DNA of 64,000 nucleotides. Source: Thermoleophilaceae bacterium. Its GTDB lineage: Bacteria > Actinomycetota > Thermoleophilia > Solirubrobacterales > Thermoleophilaceae. The translations under genes were made by a program, and so were the position numbers. The stretch is from assembly GCA_030447875.1 (NCBI GenBank), contig JAUJOA010000003.1, positions 33,415 through 97,414 on the forward strand. The letters are read 5' to 3'. Below, in pieces: positions 41,418 through 51,161 of this stretch (the first letter of the stretch is position 1; every line of letters begins with the position of its first letter). The notes under the pieces are model-generated. The model saw only the letters and a program-made list of their open reading frames with translations, made no database searches and had not been told where the DNA came from.

Positions 41418-42639
41418 CTGCAGCGCGGCGCGCGAGCGTGGTCGATCGGATCCGGAACACCGCCAGCGCGCTCGCCAACACGATGGCGGCCACGGCGATC
41501 CAGGTCAAGGGGGGCCTCAGCGCCGATGTCACCCGGGCCACCGTGCCGGGCTCCGCCACTGCTCCGGCCGTGACGAGCGGCACCGTCTTAGCAACGTCGT
41601 CGTCGTAGAGCACCTCGATGGAGCCGATACGGCTGCCGGGCGCCAAAGGACCCTCGAGCTCGTCCGGCGCCGACACGCGGGTGCGAACCTCTCCACCGCC
41701 GCGCCGCACCGTCAGGACGACGTCGCGAGGCGTTGTAAGGGTGACCTCGCCGCTCCGGCCGGTCACCCCGGCGCTCGCCATTGGGCGCCCGGCCCGCAGC
41801 ACGGTCCGCCGGCGAAACTGATCGAGCCCATAGGTCAGGAGTGCGCGGCTCACGACATCGCGCGCCTCCTCGCTGGCTGCGCCCAGCACGACGCTCACCA
41901 CCTGTGCGCCACGGCCGGTGGCCGAGCCAACGAGCACATACCCGGCCCCGGCCGTGTGGCCGGTCTTCACGCCGTCGATCCGTGGGTAGCGCCCGACCAG
42001 CCTGTTGCGGTTCTCGACGACGCGCCGTCGATCTCCGCTCTTCAGCACCGCCCGTGGACGTCGCACGATCGCCTCGAAGCGCCGATCGCGGAGAAGGACG
42101 CGCGCCAGCGCCGCCAGGTCGCGCGCGCTCGAGTAGTTCGCGCGATCGTCGAAGCCGATGGGGTTCTCGTAGTGGGTGTCTCGAAGTCCGAGCTCTCGCG
42201 CACGCCGGTTCATCTCGCCGACGAACGCGCCCTCGGACCCCGAGATTCCGGTCGCCAGGGTCGCGGCGGCGTCGTTCGCACTCTCGAGGAGCAGGGCGGT
42301 GAGCAGATCGCGCACCCTCATCCGCTCGCCGTCCTCCAGACCGATCTGCGACTCGACGGCCGCCGCCCGATAACCCCCGGCGGCGAAGACCTCGCCCGGG
42401 CGAGTGCGCTCGAGAGTGAGGAGAGCGGTCATCAGCTTGGTCGTGCTGGCGATCGGTCGCCGCTCGCCGGGCGCCTTCGCCAGCAGCACGTCCCCGGTAC
42501 GGCCGTCCTCGAGGATGGCCGCCGGTGCATCGATCTCGGGACGGTCGGTCGACTCGCGTGCCGAGGCGGAGCTCGCGGCCGGCGCGCCTGATAGAGCAAC
42601 CAGGGCGGCGATGATCAGCGCCCGCGGGGCTCCCTTCAC
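41395..42639 (-). CDS. D-alanyl-D-alanine carboxypeptidase (S11-like)
   Basis: RRPIASTTKLMTALLTLE (SxxK), LLLESANDAAATLA (SxN), RIDGVKTGHTAGAGYVLVGSA (KTG); C-terminal helix. Confidence 0.93.
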   Translation of the reverse strand: MKGAPRALIIAALVALSGAPAASSASARESTDRPEIDAPAAILEDGRTGDVLLAKAPGERRPIASTTKLMTALLTLERTRPGEVFAAGGYRAAAVESQIGLEDGERMRVRDLLTALLLESANDAAATLATGISGSEGAFVGEMNRRARELGLRDTHYENPIGFDDRANYSSARDLAALARVLLRDRRFEAIVRRPRAVLKSGDRRRVVENRNRLVGRYPRIDGVKTGHTAGAGYVLVGSATGRGAQVVSVVLGAASEEARDVVSRALLTYGLDQFRRRTVLRAGRPMASAGVTGRSGEVTLTTPRDVVLTVRRGGGEVRTRVSAPDELEGPLAPGSRIGSIEVLYDDDVAKTVPLVTAGAVAEPGTVARVTSALRPPLTWIAVAAIVLASALAVFRIRSTTLARRAADDHHGHT

Positions 42640-42968
42640 TCGCGCAACTTGATCTTCTGACCGGCCGCGAGCGCTTGCGGATCGACGTCCGGGTTGAGCC
42701 GCTCGATCTCCGCTACGTCGACGCCCGTCTTGTCCGCAACCGACTGCAGCGTGTCGCCCGACTCGACCCTGTAGCGCTTCTTCGTGGACGGCTGGCTGTC
42801 CGCGCTTCCGCCACCGTCCTCCTCGAGCTGCTGATCGGCGCTTGCGCCGCTCGATCCCTCGTCGTCCTCCGCGGAGGAGTCGAAGAGCACGACCAGGAAG
42901 AGAAAGCCGAACACCACCAGCGCCAGGGGCGCCAGCATGCGCAGCGGACTGCGATTCCGGTAGCCCAT
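42636..42968 (-). CDS. Membrane-anchored LysM protein
   Basis: MLAPLALVVFGFLFLVVLF helix; KKRYRVESGDTLQSVADKTGVDVAEIERLNPDVDPQALAAGQKIKL. Confidence 0.88.
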   Translation of the reverse strand: MGYRNRSPLRMLAPLALVVFGFLFLVVLFDSSAEDDEGSSGASADQQLEEDGGGSADSQPSTKKRYRVESGDTLQSVADKTGVDVAEIERLNPDVDPQALAAGQKIKLRE

Positions 42969-43018
42969 GCCCCCAGGAGATGGTACTCGCCGCGGTGGCG
43001 CTTCCCCGCCGGGCGTCG

Positions 43019-43975
43019 TTACCCGGTGGCCAGCCTCCACGTAGCGCGGCGGAGCTCGTGGGCGGCCGCGGCGGCGGCCGCGGCCGGTTCCGCGCCTCCG
43101 CCGGCATGCGCGTCCACGATCGAGCGCGAGGCCGCTACGAGCCCGGCCGCGGGATGCGGCGTGAACGCCGCCGCTAGATCGTCCACGCGCCCGCCCTGGG
43201 CTCCGACGCCGGGAAGCAAGAAGATCGCGCGCGGCATCAGTTCGCGCAGGCGCCGGAGGTGCTCGGGCCTCGTGGCTCCCGTGACGGCTCCGGCCCCGGA
43301 CAGCCCGGACGCCCCGAGCAGATCCGCCCCGAAATCGTCGACGAGCCGAGCGAGTGCCTCGTGGACCGGCCCCTCAGCCGCCACTAGATCCTGCACGTCT
43401 GCGGCGCCGGGGTTCGAGGTCCTGACGAGGCTGAAGCACCCGGCGCCGCACTCGCGGGCGGCGGTCACGAGCGGCTCGAGCGAGTCACGGCCGAGCAGCG
43501 GGTTGGCGGTGAACGCGTCGGCGCCCAGGCCGGCCACCGATCCGAACGGCCCAGGCGTCTTCCCGATCAGCGCCTGCGCGTACGCTCGCGCGGTGACCGG
43601 CACGTCTCCGCGCTTGCCGTCCGCGATCACCAGCAGGTCGTGCCCGCGCGCGGCCTCCGCCGTCTCTGCGAGAGCCGCCCAGCCGGCCGCGCCGAGGCGC
43701 TCGAAGCACGCGAGCTGCAGCTTCACGGCCACGCAGGCAGCGCCCGCCGCCTCGATGACGGCGCGGCAGTGACGCGCGACCGCCGCCGCCGTCAGCTCCG
43801 CCGGATCCCCGTCCGCGCTCGTCTCATGGACGGCCGGCCACAGCGCGGCGGGGTCGGGGTCCAGCCCGAGCGCTATCTGGCTGTGTCGAGCCTCGACGAG
43901 CGCGGCCAGCCGGTCCGCGAAGGGCTCGGTCGCCCCGGTGGCCGACTGGCTGCGGCTGCCGAACCCCGCGGTCAC
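43019..43975 (-). CDS. pyrF: Orotidine 5'-phosphate decarboxylase
   Basis: QIALGLDPDPAALWP; HDLLVIADGKRGDVPVTARAYAQALIG; FLLPGVGAQGGRVDDLAAAF. Confidence 0.95.
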   Translation of the reverse strand: MTAGFGSRSQSATGATEPFADRLAALVEARHSQIALGLDPDPAALWPAVHETSADGDPAELTAAAVARHCRAVIEAAGAACVAVKLQLACFERLGAAGWAALAETAEAARGHDLLVIADGKRGDVPVTARAYAQALIGKTPGPFGSVAGLGADAFTANPLLGRDSLEPLVTAARECGAGCFSLVRTSNPGAADVQDLVAAEGPVHEALARLVDDFGADLLGASGLSGAGAVTGATRPEHLRRLRELMPRAIFLLPGVGAQGGRVDDLAAAFTPHPAAGLVAASRSIVDAHAGGGAEPAAAAAAAAHELRRATWRLATG

Positions 43976-44001
43976 GGGGACCGGTCGGGCTGAGCGGTGG
44001 C

Positions 44002-44280
44002 TCAGCCGCCCTTGACGGACTTCTTGAGCGCCGACCCGGCGCTGAACCGCGGCACCTTGCTCGCGGCGATCTCTATCCGCTGGCCGGTCTGGGGGTTCAC
44101 GCCCTGGCGGGCGCCGCGGTCGGCCACGGAGAACTTTCCGAATCCGGTGAAGTTGATCTCACCGCCGCGCTTGAGCGTCTCCTCGATCGTGCCGAGGACG
44201 GCGTCGACCGCGCTGGCCGCCTCGCCCTTGCCGAGTCCTGACTCAGCCGCTACCTGGTCCACGAATTCAGACTTCGTCAC
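44002..44280 (-). CDS. HU family DNA-binding protein
   Basis: (GTG)TKSEFVDQVAAESGLGKGEAASAVDAVLGTIEETLKRGGEINFTGFGKFSVADRGARQGVNPQTGQRIEIAASKVPRFSAGSALKKSVKGG. Confidence 0.96.
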   Translation of the reverse strand: MTKSEFVDQVAAESGLGKGEAASAVDAVLGTIEETLKRGGEINFTGFGKFSVADRGARQGVNPQTGQRIEIAASKVPRFSAGSALKKSVKGG

Positions 44281-44350
44281 CTGCTCCTCCTCCGTATGGG
44301 GGCTCGCATGAGTTGCCGAACCTAACAATGCCCTCGGATGGCGCGGCACC

Positions 44351-44370
44351 AAACCCGCTTGGCAAGCGGG
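44351..44370 (-). terminator. Candidate terminator hairpin downstream of the tldE-like gene
   Basis: CCCGCTT-gcc-AAGCGGG followed by TTT on minus strand; short U tract. Confidence 0.4.
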
Positions 44371-44409
44371 ATTCTGGCCGAAAGACCGCCCAGTTTGCGG
44401 GTTATGGGC

Positions 44410-45798
44410 CTAGGACCCCGAGACCGTCATCTCGCCGAGCAGGAGCGGCACGGCGCTCACGCTCCCGCCGAAGGGCACCCAGCGAGCGGTCGCGCCCACC
44501 GCCCGAACCGACCGAAGCATCGAAACGAGATCGCTCGCGATCGTGATCTCGCGCACCGGCGGCCCGAGCTCGCCGCCCTCGATCAGCCTGCCGGTAGCGC
44601 CGACCGAGAAGCTGCCGGAGATCGGATTCACGCCGGAGTGCAAGCCGGCGACATCGGTGACGAAAAGGCCGTCGCGGGCCGTGGCTACAAGCGCCTCCAA
44701 GTCACCGTCGCCCGGCTCGATCACGAGGTTCGCCGTGCCCACCGAGGGTGGGCTTCGGTAAGAGGAGCGAACGGCGCTCCCCGTCGTGGCGCGTCCGGCC
44801 TTGCGGGCGGTTCGTGTGTCGAACAGATAGCTGGTGAGCCGGCCCTCTTCGATCAGCGGCGTCCGCCGCCTGGGCGAGCCCTCCCCGTCGAACGGCGCGC
44901 TGGCGAAGCCGTCCGGATGGGTGCCGTCGTCGAGCAGGCGGAGCGCGGGGGCGGCGATCTCCTCACCCTCGCGATCTGCGAACAGCGAGCGGCCGCGCTG
45001 CACGGCGTCCGCGGACAGCATCCCGCCGATGAACCCCACGAAGCTGGCCGCGACGAAGGCGTCGAGCACGACGGGACACCGGCGGCTTCCCGGCTGGCGC
45101 GCACCCGTGAGGGCCAGCGCGCGGTCGGCGGCCTCGCCTCCGATCGCCTCTGGGTCGAGCGCCTCGGGCGCGCGCCCGAGACCGACCCCGAGCCCCGTCA
45201 TGAGATCCGAGCCCTCGCCGGCGAACGCCGACGCATATGCCCAAGCAGAAGTGGCCTCGTACGAGGCGGCGAAGCCGCGCGAGTTGACTATGGCGGCACA
45301 CTCCTCGCTGTCCGCGTACACCGTGTCCTCCACCTGCGTCACGCCGGGTCGGGTGCGCGCGGCGCGCTCGACCTCCAGCGCGAGAGACACCTTGCGCTCG
45401 GTGCTCCAGGCGGCGAGATCCGGTGAGCTGAGCTCCGTCACCCGGGCGGCGCCGCACTCATCGGGCAGCCCGGCGTGCTCGTCCGGGTCGGTCACCGCGG
45501 CCGCCCCGGCGGCCGCCCGGGCGAGCGCGGCAAGCCCGGACTCGCTCAGGTCCGTGCCGTAGGCATAACCGGGGCTGTCACCGTTGAAGACCCGCACCCC
45601 CGCCCCGCGGGCGCCGGCCTCCGAGAGGCTCTCGACCGCTCCCTCGTAGACCCGGATCTCCCGCCCCCAGGATCGCTCGACCCAGGCCTCGGCGTCATCG
45701 GCCCCGGCCGCGACGGCGGCCTCGACCGCGCGCCGGCCGATGTCCTCGAGATCACGCCCGTCGGCGGGAGCCGCGTGATCAGCGGGCATCGCGCTCAC
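44410..45798 (-). CDS. TldE/PmbA-like metallopeptidase family protein
   Basis: AWVERSWGREIRVYEGAVESLSEAGARGAGVRVFNGDSPGYAYGTDLSESGLAALARAA; pairs with tldD, ATGA overlap. Confidence 0.9.
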   Translation of the reverse strand: MSAMPADHAAPADGRDLEDIGRRAVEAAVAAGADDAEAWVERSWGREIRVYEGAVESLSEAGARGAGVRVFNGDSPGYAYGTDLSESGLAALARAAAGAAAVTDPDEHAGLPDECGAARVTELSSPDLAAWSTERKVSLALEVERAARTRPGVTQVEDTVYADSEECAAIVNSRGFAASYEATSAWAYASAFAGEGSDLMTGLGVGLGRAPEALDPEAIGGEAADRALALTGARQPGSRRCPVVLDAFVAASFVGFIGGMLSADAVQRGRSLFADREGEEIAAPALRLLDDGTHPDGFASAPFDGEGSPRRRTPLIEEGRLTSYLFDTRTARKAGRATTGSAVRSSYRSPPSVGTANLVIEPGDGDLEALVATARDGLFVTDVAGLHSGVNPISGSFSVGATGRLIEGGELGPPVREITIASDLVSMLRSVRAVGATARWVPFGGSVSAVPLLLGEMTVSGS

Positions 45799-47180
45799 GC
45801 GGCCGTGCCGCCCACGGTGAGCCCACGTATGCGCACGTGGGGCTGGCCGACGCCGGCGGCCACGCGCTGTCCGGCCTTTCCGCAGAAACCGGTGGCTATG
45901 CGCAGATCGCCCGCCACGCCGTCGATCGCCCGCAGGGCCTCGAGCCCGTTGCCGATCAGCGTGGCGCCGCGAACCGGGGCGGTCACCTCTCCGCCCTCGA
46001 TGAGGTAGCCCTCCGACACTCCGAAAACGAAGTCGCCGGTGGCCGGCTCCACCTGGCCGCCGCCGAAGGACACCGCGTACAAGCCCCGGTCGGTTCCGGC
46101 GATCAAGTCGTCGGCGGTGGCGTCACCCGGAGCGAAGTAGGTGTTCGTCATGCGCGGGACGGGGAGATGGCGGAAGGACTCGCGCCGGCCGTTCCCGGTC
46201 GATGCGACGCCGTCCTTGCGTGCGCGAAGGAGGTCGTAGAGGTAGGAGGTGAGACGGCCATCCTCGAGGATCCTCGTCATCTGGGTGGGCGTGCCCTCAT
46301 CGTCGATGCCGTCGCTTCCCCACTCGCCGGGCTTGCGCCCGTCGTCGTAGGCGTTCACGAACGGCTCCGCCAGCCGCTCGCCGAGCTTGCCCGCGTAGAC
46401 GCTCGCGTGCTTCTGGACGGCGTCCGCCTCGAGCCCGTGACCCACCGCCTCGTGGAGGAGCACCCCTCCAAATCCGTTGCCTACCACGACCGGCATGCGC
46501 CCCGTCGGCGCATCCACGGCGTCGAGCATCGTCAACGCCCTGCCGGCCGCCGTCGCGGCGACCTCCTCCGGTCGCTCGTCGAGCAGCTCGAAGCCGGCGT
46601 GCCCACCGCGAGTCTCGTGGCCGGTCTCGACCGTGCCGTCGCGCCGAGCCACGACCTGTACCCCGAGTCGGACGCGCGTCCGGTCGTCGGACGCCGTACA
46701 CCCCTCGGAGCTGAAGACCTGCACCCGCCGACGCGTCTCGGCATAGCTGACAGTCACCTGCGCGACCTCACCTCCCGCGCCGCGCGCTTCCTCGTCGCAC
46801 GCGCGCAGCATGTCCGCCTTGCGGGCCACGTCGACGTCCTCCGGGCGCTCACCGACCGGGTGACTCGAGACGGCCGTGGGACTCTCGAGCGCTCTCGGCG
46901 CGCGCGCGTCGGCGTCGAGAGCCCGCGAGACAGACTCGGCGACGCTCAGGACGTCGTCGTCGGCCAGCCCATCCACGTGGCCGAAGTAAGTCGCCTCGCC
47001 GAGGACGACGCGCACGGACGCTCCGCGCTCGCGACCGGTCTGGGCGCGCTCCAGACGACGATCGTCGAGCGAAAGCGCCAACCCGTTGCGGTCCTCGACG
47101 TAGAGGTCGGCGAAGTCGCCCCCGCGAGCCAGAGCGCGCGCGATGGCGCGCTCCGCGAGGTCGCGCCCGAGCAGGCTCAC
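45795..47180 (-). CDS. tldD: TldD-like metallopeptidase
   Basis: GNGFGGVLLHEAVGHGLEADAVQKHASVYAGKLGE (HExxxH); DDEGTPTQMTRILEDGRLTSYLYD. Confidence 0.95.
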   Translation of the reverse strand: MSLLGRDLAERAIARALARGGDFADLYVEDRNGLALSLDDRRLERAQTGRERGASVRVVLGEATYFGHVDGLADDDVLSVAESVSRALDADARAPRALESPTAVSSHPVGERPEDVDVARKADMLRACDEEARGAGGEVAQVTVSYAETRRRVQVFSSEGCTASDDRTRVRLGVQVVARRDGTVETGHETRGGHAGFELLDERPEEVAATAAGRALTMLDAVDAPTGRMPVVVGNGFGGVLLHEAVGHGLEADAVQKHASVYAGKLGERLAEPFVNAYDDGRKPGEWGSDGIDDEGTPTQMTRILEDGRLTSYLYDLLRARKDGVASTGNGRRESFRHLPVPRMTNTYFAPGDATADDLIAGTDRGLYAVSFGGGQVEPATGDFVFGVSEGYLIEGGEVTAPVRGATLIGNGLEALRAIDGVAGDLRIATGFCGKAGQRVAAGVGQPHVRIRGLTVGGTAA

Positions 47181-47428
47181 GCCGTGGGCCCGCGGCGGGG
47201 GTCGCGGTCGGAGCGTGCGCCCGCGGTCCCGGCCGCCTCGACCATGCGCTCCGCGATCTCGAGCAGATCGTCGTACCCGGGCGCCGCGGGGGCGATGACG
47301 CGCGCACTTCCGGACCGGCCGTAGAGCACCACGCGCGGCTCGCGTTCGCGCTGCCTGCGACGGACCGCCGCGGCCACCCCCTCGGTGACGCCGGTCGCCC
47401 GGACCGGTCGGGCGCGACGCTCGCTCAC
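47177..47428 (-). CDS. Small hypothetical protein
   Basis: (GTG)SERRARPVRATGVTEGVAAAVRRRQREREPRVVLYGRSGSARVIAPAAPGYDDLLEIAERMVEAAG; overlaps both neighbours by 4 nt. Confidence 0.55.
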   Translation of the reverse strand: MSERRARPVRATGVTEGVAAAVRRRQREREPRVVLYGRSGSARVIAPAAPGYDDLLEIAERMVEAAGTAGARSDRDPRRGPTA

Positions 47429-47805
47429 GCGGCCTCGGGCCTCAGCCGAGCCAGCACCCGCAGGAGGTCGTAGAACATGAGCGACGGCAGCGCGAACCGC
47501 TCCGCCACGACTGCAATCGTCCAACGCCGGCCTTCGGAAGCCGCGCCTCGCATGGCGAAGACGGTCCCGGTCACCGTCGATACCTCGACCTGCTCGGCGT
47601 CGGCGCCGGAGCGCTTCGCGGCCGCGTCGGCCCGCTCGAACAAGTCTCGCGCGAGCGCGCCGAGGCGCTGTCCGCGTTCGGCGTCGTCAGCCGTGTGGGC
47701 GACAAGCTCGCCGCGCTCGTCGAGCAGCACCGCCGCGCGAACCTCGGATGACAGCTCACCCAGGTGATCCAGGGCGAGCTGCGGCGTCAGCGCTGATCGA
47801 GGCAC
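47425..47805 (-). CDS. Hypothetical protein, possibly Roadblock/LC7-like
   Basis: LDHLGELSSEVRAAVLLDERGELVAHTADDAERGQRLGALARDLFERAD...VFAMRGAASEGRRWTIAVVAERFALPSLMFYDLLRVLARL; fold assignment inferred. Confidence 0.6.
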   Translation of the reverse strand: MPRSALTPQLALDHLGELSSEVRAAVLLDERGELVAHTADDAERGQRLGALARDLFERADAAAKRSGADAEQVEVSTVTGTVFAMRGAASEGRRWTIAVVAERFALPSLMFYDLLRVLARLRPEAA

Positions 47806-47823
47806 TGCGGTCAGAATACCCGC

Positions 47824-47976
47824 GTGCCCCTGTCGCAGATCTCATGGCTCGTAACGGTGGTGGCGTCCGTGATCGCCGCGGTGGTCTTGCTGATCAACGG
47901 CTACGTCGGTTACTTCGGATTGTTCCTCGCCGTCGCGGCCGCGGCCGCGGTCAACCTCTTCACCGACTTTCCGTAG
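47824..47976 (+). CDS. 50-aa hydrophobic membrane protein
   Basis: (GTG)PLSQISWLVTVVASVIAAVVLLINGYVGYFGLFLAVAAAAAVNLFTDFP*, two helices. Confidence 0.5.
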   Translation: MPLSQISWLVTVVASVIAAVVLLINGYVGYFGLFLAVAAAAAVNLFTDFP

Positions 47977-47988
47977 CAGTCGCGTAGG

Positions 47989-48960
47989 TCACCTCGGCTC
48001 GGGCTCCAGGTGGATGAGGACATCCGCTTCGCGGACGCGAGCGCCGATCTCGCGCTGTAGCTCGTGGCTCACGGCGTGCGCCCGCTCGAGCGTCGTGCCC
48101 GGGCGAAACTGCACGTGGAGATCGATGTACCGGCGGCTTCCCGCGCGGCGGGCGCGGAGCTTGTGAAAGCCGATCAGCTCACCAGCGGCGTGAGCCTCGA
48201 TCGCCGCGCGGATCGTCGCGAGCTCGGCTTCAGGAAGCGCCTCGTCGACCAGCACCCGTGACGAGCGCGTGAGGATGCGCGCGCCGGCGAAGATGATCGC
48301 CCCGGCAACGACGAGGGCGGTGGCGGGATCGAGCTGCGCGATGCCGGTCGTCTCGACGAGGATCAGGCCGAGAAGGACGCCCAGCGACGTAAGGGCATCG
48401 GTGCGCAGGTGCGCGGCGTCGCCCTCGAGCGCGGGCGAGTCGGTTCGGCGGGCCTGTCGGAAGAGGTAGGTCGAAACCGCCGCGTTCGTGACCGCGGACA
48501 GCCCGATTACGGCTATACCGAGCGTCAGCGAGTCGACCTCGGCCACGTCCACGAGCCGCCGGATCGACTCGAAGATGATGATCCCCGCCCCGAGGAGGAT
48601 CAGCATCCCCTCGATGGCGGCAGCCAGGTTCTCGACCTTCGCGTGACCGTACATGTGCGATTCGTCGGCGGGCTCGTCGGCCTTCCGCACGGAGAAGTAG
48701 GCGATCACCGAGGCGACCAGGTCGATGCTCGAGTGGACCGCCTCGGTGAGGATCGCTATCGAGCCGGTAACCGCTCCCGCGATGACCTTCAGCACGATCA
48801 GGACCGAGTTCGAGACGATCGACACCGCGGCGACGCGCGTCTTTCGCGGTGCCCCGGCCGCGGGACCGATCACGTTCGCCGGGCCTCTCACCGCACCGGC
48901 GAGCGCGGTGTTGAGCGTGCGCCGGCGGCTCATGCCGCGGCCGACTCCGCCGCCAGCCAT
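47989..48960 (-). CDS. Cation diffusion facilitator family transporter
   Basis: VLKVIAGAVTGSIAILTEAVHSSIDLVASVIAYFSVRKADEPADESHMYGHAKVENLAAAIEGMLI; alternative start 48933. Confidence 0.93.
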   Translation of the reverse strand: MAGGGVGRGMSRRRTLNTALAGAVRGPANVIGPAAGAPRKTRVAAVSIVSNSVLIVLKVIAGAVTGSIAILTEAVHSSIDLVASVIAYFSVRKADEPADESHMYGHAKVENLAAAIEGMLILLGAGIIIFESIRRLVDVAEVDSLTLGIAVIGLSAVTNAAVSTYLFRQARRTDSPALEGDAAHLRTDALTSLGVLLGLILVETTGIAQLDPATALVVAGAIIFAGARILTRSSRVLVDEALPEAELATIRAAIEAHAAGELIGFHKLRARRAGSRRYIDLHVQFRPGTTLERAHAVSHELQREIGARVREADVLIHLEPEPR

Positions 48961-49526
48961 TCGAGCAACGCGCGTGCGGCGCGCCCGCGATGGCTGATCG
49001 CGTCCTTCTCTGCTGGTGTCAGCTCGGCCATGGTCCGGTCGTCCCCGGTGTCGATGGGCACGAACGCCGGGTCGTAGCCGAAGCCCCCCGTGCCTCGTGG
49101 CTGCAAGGCCAGCGTTCCCTCACAGCGAGCCTCGACCAGATGCGTCCTTACGCCCCCGTCGCCTGGCTCGGCGTAGACGAGCGCGCAGGCGTAGGCCACG
49201 CGTCGATCACCGGCGGCCGCTACGTCGGCGAGTAGCTTGCAGAGGTTCTGCTCGTCGCTTGCGCCCTCCCCGGCGAAGCGGGCCGAGCGAACGCCCGGGG
49301 CGCCCCTGAGCGCCGCCGCCTCGATCCCCGAGTCATCTCCGATCGAGCGTCTACCGGTTGCGATCGCGGCCGCGCGCGCCTTTCCGAGGGCATTGTCGGC
49401 AAACGTGGAACCGGTCTCCGGAGGAAGGTCTACGTCGGCTGGAAGGGGGGTCAGCTCGTACGGTCGGAGGAGCGCCTCGAGCTCGCGCAGCTTGTGTGGG
49501 TTCCGGGACGCGAGCTGAAGCCTCAT
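48930..49526 (-). CDS. rdgB: XTP/dITP diphosphatase (RdgB/HAM1)
   Basis: LQLASRNPHKLRELEALL; GSTFADNALGKARAAA; SIGDDSGIEAAALRGAPGVRSARFAG; SHRGRAARAL. Confidence 0.95.
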   Translation of the reverse strand: MRLQLASRNPHKLRELEALLRPYELTPLPADVDLPPETGSTFADNALGKARAAAIATGRRSIGDDSGIEAAALRGAPGVRSARFAGEGASDEQNLCKLLADVAAAGDRRVAYACALVYAEPGDGGVRTHLVEARCEGTLALQPRGTGGFGYDPAFVPIDTGDDRTMAELTPAEKDAISHRGRAARALLEWLAAESAAA

Positions 49527-50251
49527 CCGCTCGGCAGCCCGCCGGCGACCTGGCTCTGAGTCACCTTGAGTCGCTCGATCCCGGCCGCCGCAAGCGCGAG
49601 CATCTCGTCGAGCGACGCGCGCGAGAGGGGCGTCCTCTCAGCGGTGGCCTGCACCTCGACGAGGCCGCCGTCGCCGGTCATCACGACGTTCATGTCCACC
49701 TCGGCCGACGAGTCCTCGGAGTAATCGAGGTCGAGCAGCGCGCGTCCCCCGACGATGCCGCAGGAGACGGCGGCCACCGACTGGGTGAGTGGCAGTCGCT
49801 CGACGCTTCCCTTCTCGACGAGCCGCGCCAACGCCAGCTGCAGCGCCGTGAAGCCCCCGGTGATTGCCGCGCAGCGCGTACCGCCGTCGGCCTCGAGCAC
49901 GTCGCAGTCGACCCACACGGTCCGCTCGCCGAGCGCCTCGAAGTCGATCACGCCGCGAAGGGAGCGGCCGATCAGCCGTTGGATCTCGACGGTGCGGCCG
50001 TCCGGGCGCCCCCTCGACACGTCCCGCTGCCTTCGCTCGCCCGTGGACGCCGGCAGCATCCCGTACTCGGCGGTCAGCCAGCCACGGCCCTGCCCCGCCA
50101 TCCAGCGCGGGACTCCCTCGGCCACGGAGGCGGTGCAGATCACGCGGGTCGCGCCCTCGGCGATCAGCGCCGATCCGGTCGCCGTGCGGACGAAGCCCGG
50201 CTCGATCGACACGGGCCGGAGCGCGTCGGGCTCCCGGCCGTCGTTTCTCAT
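49523..50251 (-). CDS. rph: Ribonuclease PH
   Basis: MRNDGREPDALRPVSIEPGFVRTATGSALIAEGATRVICTASVAEGVPRWMAGQGRGWLTAEYGMLPAST; DLDYSEDSSAEVDMNVVMTGDGGLVEVQATAE. Confidence 0.97.
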   Translation of the reverse strand: MRNDGREPDALRPVSIEPGFVRTATGSALIAEGATRVICTASVAEGVPRWMAGQGRGWLTAEYGMLPASTGERRQRDVSRGRPDGRTVEIQRLIGRSLRGVIDFEALGERTVWVDCDVLEADGGTRCAAITGGFTALQLALARLVEKGSVERLPLTQSVAAVSCGIVGGRALLDLDYSEDSSAEVDMNVVMTGDGGLVEVQATAERTPLSRASLDEMLALAAAGIERLKVTQSQVAGGLPSG

Positions 50252-51117
50252 GCCGCCGACCTCGACGCGGTCGGCGAGGCGTGCGGGCCGACCGGCCGAG
50301 CTGGCGCGACCGGCGCGCGCCGCACGTCGCCGAGCGGCATCTGGAGGAACCGCGTGCCGACCCGCCGGAACTCGTCCGGATCGCCCGAGCAGAGGAAGCG
50401 GTAGCCGCCCCGGCGCGCGGGCTCGTTGTCGACCTCCGCCCGGCGCAGCTCGCGCTCCACCTCGTCCGCGATCGCCTGCCCGGAGCTCACCAGAGTGACT
50501 CCGCGGCCGAGCGTTCGCTGGAGGATCGGCCGAACAAGGGGGTAGTGGGTGCACCCCAGCACCGCGGTGTCGACTCCCGCCTCCCTGAGTGGGGCGCACG
50601 CCTCCTCGACGCACTCGACGACGCGCTCGTCCACGTCCCCTCCCGCCTGGATCAGCGGCGCCAGCTCCGAGGAGGCGACCGGATGCAGCGTCGCGTCCGG
50701 GGCGGCCTGCGCCAGCGCGCGCTCGTAGGCGCCGCTCGCCACGGTCGCGGGCGTGGCGAGCAGGCCGACACGATCGTTCTGGGTTACGGAGGCGGCCAGG
50801 CGGGACTCCGGCGTGACCACGCTCACGACGGGGACGCGACCCGCTACGTGCTCGTCGAGCGCGGGCAGCGCCGCGGACGTGGCCGAGTTGCAGGCCACGA
50901 CCAAAAGCTTCGCGCCCTCCTCGAGCAACCGATCGGTGAGCTCGAGCGCGAAGGAGCGCAGCTCGTCCGGCGAGCGGTCGCCGTATGGGAAGCGCGCGGT
51001 GTCGCCGAAGTAGACGAAGTCCTCGTGCGGCAGCGAGACGAGGCATTCGTGAAGCACGGTGAGGCCGCCGACGCCCGAGTCGAACACGGCGACCGGAAGC
51101 GTGCGGTCGAGCGCCAT
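50248..51117 (-). CDS. murI: Glutamate racemase
   Basis: LPVAVFDSGVGGLTVLHECL; VYFGDTARFPYGDRS; LLVVACNSATSAALPAL; VLGCTHYPLVRPIL. Confidence 0.96.
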   Translation of the reverse strand: MALDRTLPVAVFDSGVGGLTVLHECLVSLPHEDFVYFGDTARFPYGDRSPDELRSFALELTDRLLEEGAKLLVVACNSATSAALPALDEHVAGRVPVVSVVTPESRLAASVTQNDRVGLLATPATVASGAYERALAQAAPDATLHPVASSELAPLIQAGGDVDERVVECVEEACAPLREAGVDTAVLGCTHYPLVRPILQRTLGRGVTLVSSGQAIADEVERELRRAEVDNEPARRGGYRFLCSGDPDEFRRVGTRFLQMPLGDVRRAPVAPARPVGPHASPTASRSAA

Positions 51118-51161
51118 GCGCACCATGTTCGCATGGGCGCCCGCGGCCTCACCGCCGGGCC

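Noticed and set aside
41395-43107. 570-aa ORF containing the D-Ala-D-Ala carboxypeptidase
   Set aside because: N-terminal third overlaps the LysM gene in another frame; a GTG at 42639 followed by a signal peptide is the likely start
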